Assembly (NCBI GenBank): GCA_002311335.1
Contig: DBZX01000076.1
Coordinates: 52,730-58,108 of the forward strand
Direction of reading: 5' to 3'
Length of the DNA stretch: 5,379 nucleotides
From: a bacterium UBP10_UBA1149
GTDB lineage: Bacteria; Desulfobacterota; Binatia; UBA1149
The translations under genes and the position numbers were made by a program. Positions 1 through 4,825 of the stretch are shown here, in pieces. How positions within the stretch are numbered: position 1 is the stretch's first letter; every line of letters begins with the position of its first letter. The notes below the pieces were generated by a model that made no database searches, had not been told where the DNA came from, and worked only from the letters and a program-made list of their open reading frames with translations.

Positions 1-450
1 GCCTTCCTGCGCGAAATCTACCGGGTGCTCAAGCCCGGCGGCCTGGCCGTGGTGACAACGCCCAACCTGCTCAACCTGAACTCAAGGCTGGCGTTTGCCG
101 GACGGGGCTTCTGGATGCTGTTCGGGCCCCTGGCCACCGACGAAGAATCGGCCCGCTACCTGTCAGGACACATAATGCCCATGCACCCCTACTACGTGAA
201 CTGGGGAATGGCGCGGGCCGGCTTCGAGCAGGTGACCCACCACCACGACCGCTTCAAGAGCTCGGCCCTGGCGATGCTGCCGCTGGCCTGGCCGCTGATC
301 AAGCTGTCAGAGTGGAAGTCGCGGCGTCGCATGGCGCGCAAGACCCCCGGCCTGCTGGCCGACAACTCTACAGCGCTCGCGGCGATGAACAGCTGGCGCA
401 CCTTGTGCGCGCGCAGCACTATCGTCGCCGCAAGAAAACTTTCGGCTTAA
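1..450 (+). CDS. Class I SAM-dependent methyltransferase, C-terminal part (5' end outside window)
   Basis: The frame is open from base 1 to a TAA at 448-450, giving 149 visible residues. They start with AFLREIYRVLKPGGLAVVTTP (residues 1-21), the post-motif III strand and turn of Methyltransf_11/23-type class I methyltransferases (acidic residue, then R-V-L-K-P-G-G). The SAM-binding glycine motif (motif I) and the true start must lie upstream. The segment GHIMPMHPYYVNWGMARAGF (56-75) matches the C-terminal layout of methyltransferases found in glycan and lipid modification clusters, where a GHI-x-P stretch precedes a helix ending in AGF. A hydrophobic stretch near residues 88-102 followed by a basic RRRMARK segment could contact the membrane. 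The substrate cannot be read from the sequence. The following gene has its own promoter, so no operon with it is implied. Family assignment is firm; the specific role is unknown. Confidence 0.85.
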   Translation, partial: AFLREIYRVLKPGGLAVVTTPNLLNLNSRLAFAGRGFWMLFGPLATDEESARYLSGHIMPMHPYYVNWGMARAGFEQVTHHHDRFKSSALAMLPLAWPLIKLSEWKSRRRMARKTPGLLADNSTALAAMNSWRTLCARSTIVAARKLSA

Positions 451-477
451 AAACGGCCGCCACACGGCCCCGATTGC

Positions 478-506
478 TTGCCGATACAAACTGCAGCGAG
501 TAATAT
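478..506 (+). promoter_or_regulatory. Predicted sigma70-type promoter of the MFS leader transcript
   Basis: The -35 element is TTGCCG (478-483), followed by a 17-base spacer and a -10 element TAATAT (501-506). Both resemble TTGACA/TATAAT, and the spacing is ideal. The predicted transcription start is about 512-514. That is one or two bases before the first arm of the leader helix (515) and essentially at an ATG (514). The good fit to the start of the structured RNA strengthens the call. It rests on sequence pattern only. Confidence 0.55.
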
Positions 507-513
507 CTCTGCA

Positions 514-651
514 ATGCAGTTCTCCCTCTCACTTTCTATGCCGGGAACGCCGATAACCGGCGTCCTGACCGCGACCACCGCTTTCCACAAGCAGGCGGTG
601 GTGTGGATCTGCCTCGCCAATGGCACGGGAGGGCTGCAGCCGATTACCTGA
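514..651 (+). CDS. Possible leader peptide, 45 residues, within the MFS leader
   Basis: ATG at 514 opens a 45-codon frame ending at TGA 649-651, with a second in-frame ATG at 538 (37 codons). The peptide begins MQFSLSLSMPGTPITGVL and is rich in Thr, Val, Leu and Ile (for example GVLTATTAF, QAVVWICLAN). There is no Shine-Dalgarno sequence. However, the predicted transcription start is at or one base before the 514 ATG, so translation would be leaderless. Third codon positions are clearly richer in G/C than first and second positions, as in the real genes here. A ribosome reaching the stop would cover arm 2 (627-638) and favour the terminator, while one stalled earlier would leave arm 2 free for the antiterminator. 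This is the logic of amino-acid-type attenuation, although no long run of one codon is present. It may also be a chance frame over a structured RNA. Confidence 0.3.
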   Translation: MQFSLSLSMPGTPITGVLTATTAFHKQAVVWICLANGTGGLQPIT

Positions 652-678
652 CCAACAGGATAAACGGCAAGGAGAATG

Positions 679-714
679 GCCCTCCCGTCGCACAGGCGAC
701 CGGAGGGCTTTTTT
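679..714 (+). terminator. Rho-independent terminator in the MFS leader
   Basis: The stem is 679-691 with 696-708: thirteen positions, twelve paired and one C-C mismatch (686/701). It has an ACAG tetraloop (692-695) and is followed directly by six T (709-714). It lies 50 bases upstream of the transporter ATG, downstream of a promoter and not directly behind a gene, which points to attenuation. It could also simply terminate a short non-coding RNA of about 200 nt started at 513. Confidence 0.85.
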
Positions 715-764
715 GTTGCGCGAAGCGACGGCCCCCGGCAGCTGGCGGCGCGGGTCCGAACGCC

Positions 765-2024
765 ATGAATGCGCAAAGACAAAACAATAACGCCCGTGGG
801 AAGAATCGTTCCCGCGATACCCGGCCGGCCCTGCTTAACCGCGCCATGCTGACCGCGCTGGCCTGCGGATCAGCGTACGGGTTTGCCATGTCGAGCTTCT
901 ACCTGCTGCCCGCGTGGCTGGCTGGTGACCTGGGCGCCAGCGCCGATACCATCGGATCGGTTACGGCCACCTGCGCGCTGGCCACCGTCCTGGCCGCGCC
1001 GCTGGTTGCCCGCTGGGCCGACCGGGTGGCGCTGGGGCGGCTGGCCGCCATGGGTTCGGCCACGATGGCGCTGTCGGCGGCGGCATTCTATTTCGTCGAG
1101 TCGGTGGGCCCGGCCATGTACCTGCTGCGAGCCGTGCACGGCGCCACCTTCACCGTGGTCTTCACCGCGCTCAACGCGTTGGTTGCCAGGCTGGCCCCTC
1201 GCGAACGGCTGAGCGAGGCGATGGGGCTGGTCGGCGCCAGCATGCTGGTGATGAACGCCATAGCGCCCGCGCTCATGGAGCCGCTGGCCCACGCCGCCGG
1301 CTGGCAGCTGGTATTCGCCATAGCGGCGGCATCAGCCGCCCTGGCTACCGGACTTGCGCTCGCCGTCCCGGGAGGCGACGCAGCCGTTCCGGCGACGCCG
1401 GCCGCCCGGGGCACGGGACGCGCGATGATGGCTCGCAGGCAAACTCGACAGTACGCCCTGGTGTCGGCCTTTACCGGCTGCGCCTTCGGGGTGATGTTTA
1501 CCTTCACGCCGCCCATGGCGCTCGAGCTCGGTCGCGATCACGTGGCCGGGTTCTTTGCAGCCTACGCCGGGGCCGCGGTCTTAGTGCGCCTGCTGCTCGG
1601 TGGTCTTCCGGATCGCCTGGGACGCTTTCGCACGGCCGTGGTCTCCCTGCACGTGTACGTGGCCGCCGTCGCGGTAACGCCGCTGCTGGGAGCCGACGCG
1701 CTCGAGCTGGCGGGCCTGGTGCTGGGCCTGGCCCACGGCCTGTTCTTTCCGTCGCTGCACGGCATGGTGCTGTCGGTAACTCCCGCGCGGGAGCACGGCA
1801 GGATGATGGCGCTGTTCGTCGCCTCCTTCTACGGAGGCATGTCGGCCGGTGCGTGGGGACTGGGTCGGCTCGCGACCGTTGCCGGCTACCAGTCCACCTA
1901 CCTGGTGGCGGCCGCGCTGCTGCTGGTTGTGGCGCTGGGCTTCGCGTTCTCGCGTGAATTCAGCGGCCGGCCGCGCCCGCTAGCGCCGGGGCAAGCCATG
2001 CCGGCCGGGGCTCCTGGAGGGTGA
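765..2024 (+). CDS. Major facilitator superfamily (MFS) transporter
   Basis: The protein has 419 residues from ATG 765, normal for a 12-helix MFS carrier (about 400), so the longer open frame upstream is not needed. An ATG at 846 is an alternative that would remove a basic, Asn/Arg-rich cytoplasmic tail of about 27 residues. Alternating hydrophobic segments cover roughly residues 27-400. The MFS motif A signature is clear in the second half as GGLPDRLGRFR (279-289) and is degenerate in the first half as ARWADRVALGR (82-92), as expected from the internal duplication. A hydrophilic stretch at about 202-230 is the central cytoplasmic loop. It is an inner-membrane secondary transporter; substrate and direction (drug or metabolite efflux versus uptake) cannot be read. 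There is no strong Shine-Dalgarno sequence before 765. Transcription probably depends on read-through of the terminator at 679-714. It converges on the SDR gene with six bases between the stop codons. Confidence 0.92.
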   Translation: MNAQRQNNNARGKNRSRDTRPALLNRAMLTALACGSAYGFAMSSFYLLPAWLAGDLGASADTIGSVTATCALATVLAAPLVARWADRVALGRLAAMGSATMALSAAAFYFVESVGPAMYLLRAVHGATFTVVFTALNALVARLAPRERLSEAMGLVGASMLVMNAIAPALMEPLAHAAGWQLVFAIAAASAALATGLALAVPGGDAAVPATPAARGTGRAMMARRQTRQYALVSAFTGCAFGVMFTFTPPMALELGRDHVAGFFAAYAGAAVLVRLLLGGLPDRLGRFRTAVVSLHVYVAAVAVTPLLGADALELAGLVLGLAHGLFFPSLHGMVLSVTPAREHGRMMALFVASFYGGMSAGAWGLGRLATVAGYQSTYLVAAALLLVVALGFAFSREFSGRPRPLAPGQAMPAGAPGG

Positions 2025-2040
2025 GCGGGGTCAGCCTCCA
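2015..2040. terminator. Hairpin spanning the two convergent stop codons
   Basis: TGGAGG (2015-2020) pairs with CCTCCA (2035-2040). After one G-G mismatch, TGA (2022-2024) pairs with TCA (2031-2033), leaving a six-base loop. The two stop codons themselves form the inner stem. No T-tract follows on either strand, so it is not a standard intrinsic terminator. It may act as a shared transcript end or 3' stability element for the convergent genes. Part of the pairing may be coincidental, since facing TGA codons are complementary by definition. Confidence 0.3.
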
Positions 2041-2816
2041 ACCACGCCCTTGAGCACCTGGTCAATGCCGGCCTGGGGTAGCGACATGCCGCCGTCGATG
2101 ACCAGGTTCTGGCCGGTGACGAAAGCCGCGCCCGGGCCGGCGAGGAAGGCGATGACCGCCGCCACTTCCTCGGCCGTGCCCGCGCGGCCCAGCGGCGTGG
2201 CTTCGTTGACGGGCTCGAGCAAGCCCTCGATCTGGAACAGCGGCTCGGTCATGGCCGTGCGAATAACGCCAGGCGACACGCAGTTCACGCGGATGTCGGG
2301 TGCGAATTCCTGGGCCAGGGCCTGGGTGAGCGCCACCACGCCGGCCTTGGCCGCCGAGTAGGCCGACTCGCCGCGGGTTGGCCTCGGGGCGCTGCCCGAC
2401 GCGTTGTTTACGATTGCTGCCCCGGGGCCGGCCGCCCGAAGCGCAGGCAACGCCGCGCGCGTGACGGTAGCAACGGCCGCAAGGTTGACCGACAGCACGC
2501 GCTGCCAGTCGTCGGCATCGTGATCTTCAAAGCGCGCCAGGTTTCCGGCGCCGGCGTTATTTACCAGCAGGTCGAGGCCACCCAGCGCGTCGGTGGCCTC
2601 GCCGACCGCTCGCGCGACGGCCTGCTCGTCACACACGTCGGCTTCAAGAGCCAGCGAGTCGAGGCTTTTGCCCACGGCGCCAAGCCGCTCACCGTCGCGG
2701 TCGAGCAGCGCCACGCGCGCGCCCTGGGCCAAGAGCAGGCGGGCTGTCGCCTCGCCTATGCCCGACGCCGCACCGGTTACCAGCGCGCGCCGTCCCTCGA
2801 GTGGCCCCGCGCTCAC
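2031..2816 (-). CDS. Short-chain dehydrogenase/reductase (classical SDR)
   Basis: The protein has 261 residues, the usual classical SDR length. The Rossmann dinucleotide motif TGAASGIG is at 14-21, and an acidic residue after the second strand (D39) suggests NAD(H) over NADP(H). NNAG is at 86-89. The full catalytic tetrad is present: N111, S140, Y153 and K157 (YSAAK), with the canonical 13-residue Ser-Tyr spacing. Near the C-terminus VTGQNLVIDGGMS is the typical SDR end. It should catalyse NAD(P)-dependent oxidoreduction of an alcohol/ketone in the cytoplasm; the substrate is unknown. The start is GTG at 2816, whose first bases overlap the TGA of the upstream NTF2-like gene (GTGA, 2813-2816). 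The two are therefore co-transcribed and translationally coupled. Shorter in-frame starts would lose the beta-1/TGxxxGIG region, so GTG is well supported. Confidence 0.95.
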   Translation of the reverse strand: MSAGPLEGRRALVTGAASGIGEATARLLLAQGARVALLDRDGERLGAVGKSLDSLALEADVCDEQAVARAVGEATDALGGLDLLVNNAGAGNLARFEDHDADDWQRVLSVNLAAVATVTRAALPALRAAGPGAAIVNNASGSAPRPTRGESAYSAAKAGVVALTQALAQEFAPDIRVNCVSPGVIRTAMTEPLFQIEGLLEPVNEATPLGRAGTAEEVAAVIAFLAGPGAAFVTGQNLVIDGGMSLPQAGIDQVLKGVVGG

Positions 2817-3256
2817 CGAGCTACGTCGTTGCCGTCAGCAGCCTTGTTGTCCTCGCTCCACTGCGTCATCACGGCCATGGTCTCTTCCCAGTTGTAGAGG
2901 TCTTCCTGGAAATTAAACTTACCGTCGCCCGCGTACTCGGTCACCGAGATGCCGGCAAACTCGTAGTAGCTGCCGTCGCTGCGCTTACCCGGCAGGCGAT
3001 TCCACCACTTGTAGATAACCCGGTTGCCTTCAATGACCACCCACTCGTTGGGATAGGTCCAGCCCTCGCAGAGCTTCATGACCGGCACCAGCCATTCCTT
3101 TATCGCGGCGTGGCCGCGGAAGGTGCCCTCGTGGTGTTCCACGTAGACGGCGTCACCGGTAAAGGTATCGGCGAAGGCAACCCAGTCGTCACGTTCCTGT
3201 ATCTCGAGGCGCGTCGCGAAGGCGGCTTGCACTTCTTCTCTGTCAAATTGCGTCAT
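2813..3256 (-). CDS. NTF2-like / SnoaL-like domain protein
   Basis: The protein has 147 residues, the size of a single cone-shaped NTF2-like domain. The order fits the family: an N-terminal helix with ERDDWVAFADTF (21-32), then DAVYVEHHEGTFRGHAAIKEW (35-55), which is the strand, G-x-x-x-G turn and helix typical of SnoaL/nuclear transport factor 2 family proteins. Beta-strand stretches follow at about 71-84 (EWVVIEGNRVIYKW) and 98-107, ending in FNFQEDLYNWEE (114-125). Such domains include polyketide cyclases, ketosteroid isomerase-like and dehydratase-like enzymes and small-ligand binders, and residues alone do not say which. It is the first gene of a two-gene unit with the SDR (4-base overlap), so the two likely act on the same pathway. 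It diverges from the aminotransferase across only 50 bases (3257-3306), which must hold both promoters or parts of them. I could not identify a convincing promoter there. Confidence 0.85.
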   Translation of the reverse strand: MTQFDREEVQAAFATRLEIQERDDWVAFADTFTGDAVYVEHHEGTFRGHAAIKEWLVPVMKLCEGWTYPNEWVVIEGNRVIYKWWNRLPGKRSDGSYYEFAGISVTEYAGDGKFNFQEDLYNWEETMAVMTQWSEDNKAADGNDVAR

Positions 3257-3306
3257 AATGTGGCATTTCTAGCCCCTCGCCGCCCCTGTAGAAAGGAAGC
3301 GTCCCC

Positions 3307-4491
3307 ATGGCTGACAACCCGAACATACCGATGGTGAATATTGCCGCGCAGGACGCGGTGCTGCGGCCCCTGGTTCAACCGCGTCTCGATCGCGTGATGG
3401 AGTCGGGCCGCTACATCAACGGGCCCGAAGTAGCCGAGCTCGAAGCGGCGCTCGCCGAGTTTACCGGCGCCCACCACGCGGTGGCCTGCTCGTCGGGAAC
3501 CGACGCGCTGCTGATGCTGCTCATGGCCCACGGCGTAGGGCCGGGCGACGCGGTGTTCGTGCCCGCCTTTACCTTTGCCGCCACCGCCGGCGCCGTGGCG
3601 CTGGCCGGTGCCACGCCGGTGTTTGTCGACATAGACGCCGCGACCATGAACATGAGCGCCGACTCGCTGTCCGCCGCCATCGCTGCCACGGCGAAAACTG
3701 CACAGGCCACCCCGCGGGCCGTCATCGCCGTGGACCTGTTCGGTCACCTGGCCGACTACGAGGCGCTGGGGCGCCTGTGCGACCGGCACGAGCTGCTGCT
3801 GCTCGAGGACGCCGCCCAGTCGATGGGAGCTTCGCGCAGCAGGCGCATGGCGGGCGGCCTCGGTGTTGACGCCGCCACGAGTTTCTTTCCGGCCAAGCCG
3901 CTGGGCTGCTGGGGTGACGGCGGCATGGTGTTCACGAGCAACAGCGATACCGCTGACCTGCTCAGGTCCATACGCGAACACGGCCAGGGAGGCGACCGCT
4001 ACCGCAACCTGCGCGTGGGCCTGAACGCGCGCATGGACACCATGCAGGCGGCCGTACTACTGGGCAGGTTGCCGTTGTTTGAACAAGAACTTAACCGCCG
4101 CCGCGAACTCGCCGAGCGTTACGGGCAACTGCTCGCCGCGGCGGCCGAGGCGAGCCCGCATCCGGCCATCACCCTGCCCACGACCGCACCCGGCTCACTG
4201 CCGGCCTGGGCGCAGTATACGCTGCGGGTGGCCGACCAGCGACGGGACCAGCTGCGAGCAGCCCTGGCCGAACAGGGAATCGCGAGCGGGGTCTACTATC
4301 CCGAGCCCTTGAGCAAGCAACCCGCGTTTGCCGACAACTCGGCCGGGCCGGTAGCGCTGACAACAACTGAACAGGCCTGCAGCGAGGTGCTGAGCCTGCC
4401 CATTTCGGCCTACCTCGGCGATGACGAGCAAGCGCGCGTGGCCGAAGCCGTTGTTACTGTCCTGCTTGATACGCCGACTGGGGGCCCCTGA
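3307..4491 (+). CDS. DegT/DnrJ/EryC1 (AHBA synthase) family PLP-dependent sugar aminotransferase, WbpE-like
   Basis: The protein has 394 residues, family-typical length. Key features are GRYINGPEV (35-43) and SSGTDAL (62-68, phosphate-binding region). PAFTFAAT (86-93) is followed by the cofactor-ring aspartate in LEDAAQS (166-172, D168). The Schiff-base lysine is K197 in SFFPAKPLGCWGDGG (192-206). The segment EHGQGGDRYRNLRVGLNARM (224-243) is the conserved substrate/PLP loop and dimer contact. The FFPxKPLGCxGDGG context resembles WbpE/WlbC-type enzymes that transaminate 3-keto-nucleotide sugars using glutamate for O-antigen or glycan synthesis; the exact substrate is inferred. Start ATG 3307 is preceded by AGGAAG (3294-3299) at a 7-base spacing. 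No other genes of a nucleotide-sugar pathway are in the window. The final residues DTPTGGP and the stop lie at the suspected junction (4484-4492), so the native C-terminus may differ slightly. The family core is complete. Confidence 0.95.
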   Translation: MADNPNIPMVNIAAQDAVLRPLVQPRLDRVMESGRYINGPEVAELEAALAEFTGAHHAVACSSGTDALLMLLMAHGVGPGDAVFVPAFTFAATAGAVALAGATPVFVDIDAATMNMSADSLSAAIAATAKTAQATPRAVIAVDLFGHLADYEALGRLCDRHELLLLEDAAQSMGASRSRRMAGGLGVDAATSFFPAKPLGCWGDGGMVFTSNSDTADLLRSIREHGQGGDRYRNLRVGLNARMDTMQAAVLLGRLPLFEQELNRRRELAERYGQLLAAAAEASPHPAITLPTTAPGSLPAWAQYTLRVADQRRDQLRAALAEQGIASGVYYPEPLSKQPAFADNSAGPVALTTTEQACSEVLSLPISAYLGDDEQARVAEAVVTVLLDTPTGGP

Positions 4492-4753
4492 CCACGGTCG
4501 TTACCCCGTGCCAGAACGAAGGCGTGAGCAGCGGGTCCCAGGTGACCTGGCCGTCGTAGTGCGTGTGCACGTCGACGAAACCCGGGCAGACCACCTTCCC
4601 GGCTGCGTCGACGCTCTCACGTGCCTGTTCCGTGAGCGCACCGGGTTCGACGATCTCCACGATCCGCCCGTCCCGGATGCCGATATCCGCATCGCGTCGT
4701 TTCTGGCCCGTCCCATCGATCAGCGTGCCGCCCACGATTCGAATGTCCAGCAT
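4454..4753 (-). CDS. N-terminal fragment of an N-acyl-D-amino-acid deacylase-like amidohydrolase (truncated)
   Basis: The frame begins MLDIRIVGGTLIDGTG, the classic N-terminal beta-sandwich start of amidohydrolase family 3 / D-aminoacylase enzymes. It continues DADIGIRDGRIVEI (21-34) and AGKVVCPGFVDVHTHYDGQ (51-69), with the metal-binding HxH at H63 and H65. TWDPLLTPSFWHGVTTVV (71-88) is also family-like. These proteins normally continue MGNCGVGFAP after GVTTVV, but here the sequence switches to RGPQSAYQAGQ and stops. The full family length is several hundred residues, so the catalytic barrel is missing and the product cannot be active. Family-like coding covers only about 4490-4753; the last 11 codons read antisense through the aminotransferase 3' end. 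ATG 4753 has an excellent Shine-Dalgarno AGGAGG (4759-4764) at a 5-base spacing. It diverges from the LLM gene across 72 bases. Confidence 0.8.
   Translation of the reverse strand: MLDIRIVGGTLIDGTGQKRRDADIGIRDGRIVEIVEPGALTEQARESVDAAGKVVCPGFVDVHTHYDGQVTWDPLLTPSFWHGVTTVVRGPQSAYQAGQ
4484..4492. other. Probable rearrangement or assembly junction
   Basis: On the left, the plus-strand aminotransferase ends at TGA 4489-4491. On the right, the minus-strand amidohydrolase is family-like down to V88 (4490-4492) and then loses similarity at once. Two coding sequences on opposite strands meet head-on, tail to interior, within a few bases, without any linker or mobile-element end. The intact amidohydrolase would read GTC ATG GGC here; the observed GTC AGG GGC places the break at roughly 4484-4488. 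Confidence 0.6.
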
Positions 4754-4825
4754 GGTTGCCTCCTGCTGCGAAGTCGAGAAGCTACCGGTCCTTTGTGGCC
4801 TTCGCCGTCTGATAGGATTGAACGC

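Larger units (their letters stand above)
513..714 (+). promoter_or_regulatory. Candidate transcription attenuator / riboswitch-like leader RNA of the MFS gene
   Basis: Four arms can pair in mutually exclusive ways. Arm 1 (515-526) pairs with arm 2 (627-638) over 12 contiguous pairs, two of them G-U. Arm 2 (625-636) pairs with arm 3 (677-688) over 12 contiguous pairs: ten Watson-Crick in a row plus two G-U. Arm 3 (679-691) pairs with arm 4 (696-708) to form an intrinsic terminator. The 1:2 helix would close a multi-branch domain with hairpins 548-552/558-562, 574-581/595-602 (8 bp) and a weak 610-613/622-625. A further hairpin (639-668) sits neatly in the loop of the 2:3 antiterminator. Formation of 1:2 frees arm 3 for termination (OFF); loss of 1:2 allows 2:3 and read-through (ON). 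No known riboswitch class could be assigned. The pairings are seen directly; the regulatory role and ligand are inferred. A ribosome-controlled attenuator is the main alternative. Confidence 0.55.

Noticed and set aside
455..469. Short GGCCG/CGGCC hairpin just after the methyltransferase stop, preceded by an A-run.
   Set aside because: The stem is only 5 bp and no T-tract follows on the plus strand. On the minus strand it would end in T5, but no minus-strand gene lies upstream to be terminated.
541..625. Faint resemblance to a cobalamin riboswitch core (GGGAA at 543-547, a CCGGCG stem side, GACCGCGACC).
   Set aside because: The invariant GGTG and the 3' B12-box are not present in recognisable form. 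The match is too loose to assign a class; a covariance-model search would decide.
643..675. ACCTGA followed by GGATAA recalls part of the TPP riboswitch (ACCTGATCTGGATAAT).
   Set aside because: The CTGAGA half of the motif is absent, spacing is wrong and the segment forms its own simple hairpin.
603..764. Upstream in-frame extension of the MFS gene to GTG 603.
   Set aside because: It would translate through the terminator, gives a low-complexity non-family N-terminus, and the 765 start already yields a full-length 12-helix carrier.
870..1516. Several minus-strand open frames under the MFS gene.
   Set aside because: They are GC-rich shadow frames with Arg/Gly/His-rich, non-protein-like translations.
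3257..3306. Possible divergent promoter with CATAAT (3254-3259) as a -10.
   Set aside because: The nearest -35-like TTGCAC (3227-3232) is 21 bases away, too far, and lies inside the NTF2-like gene; not convincing.
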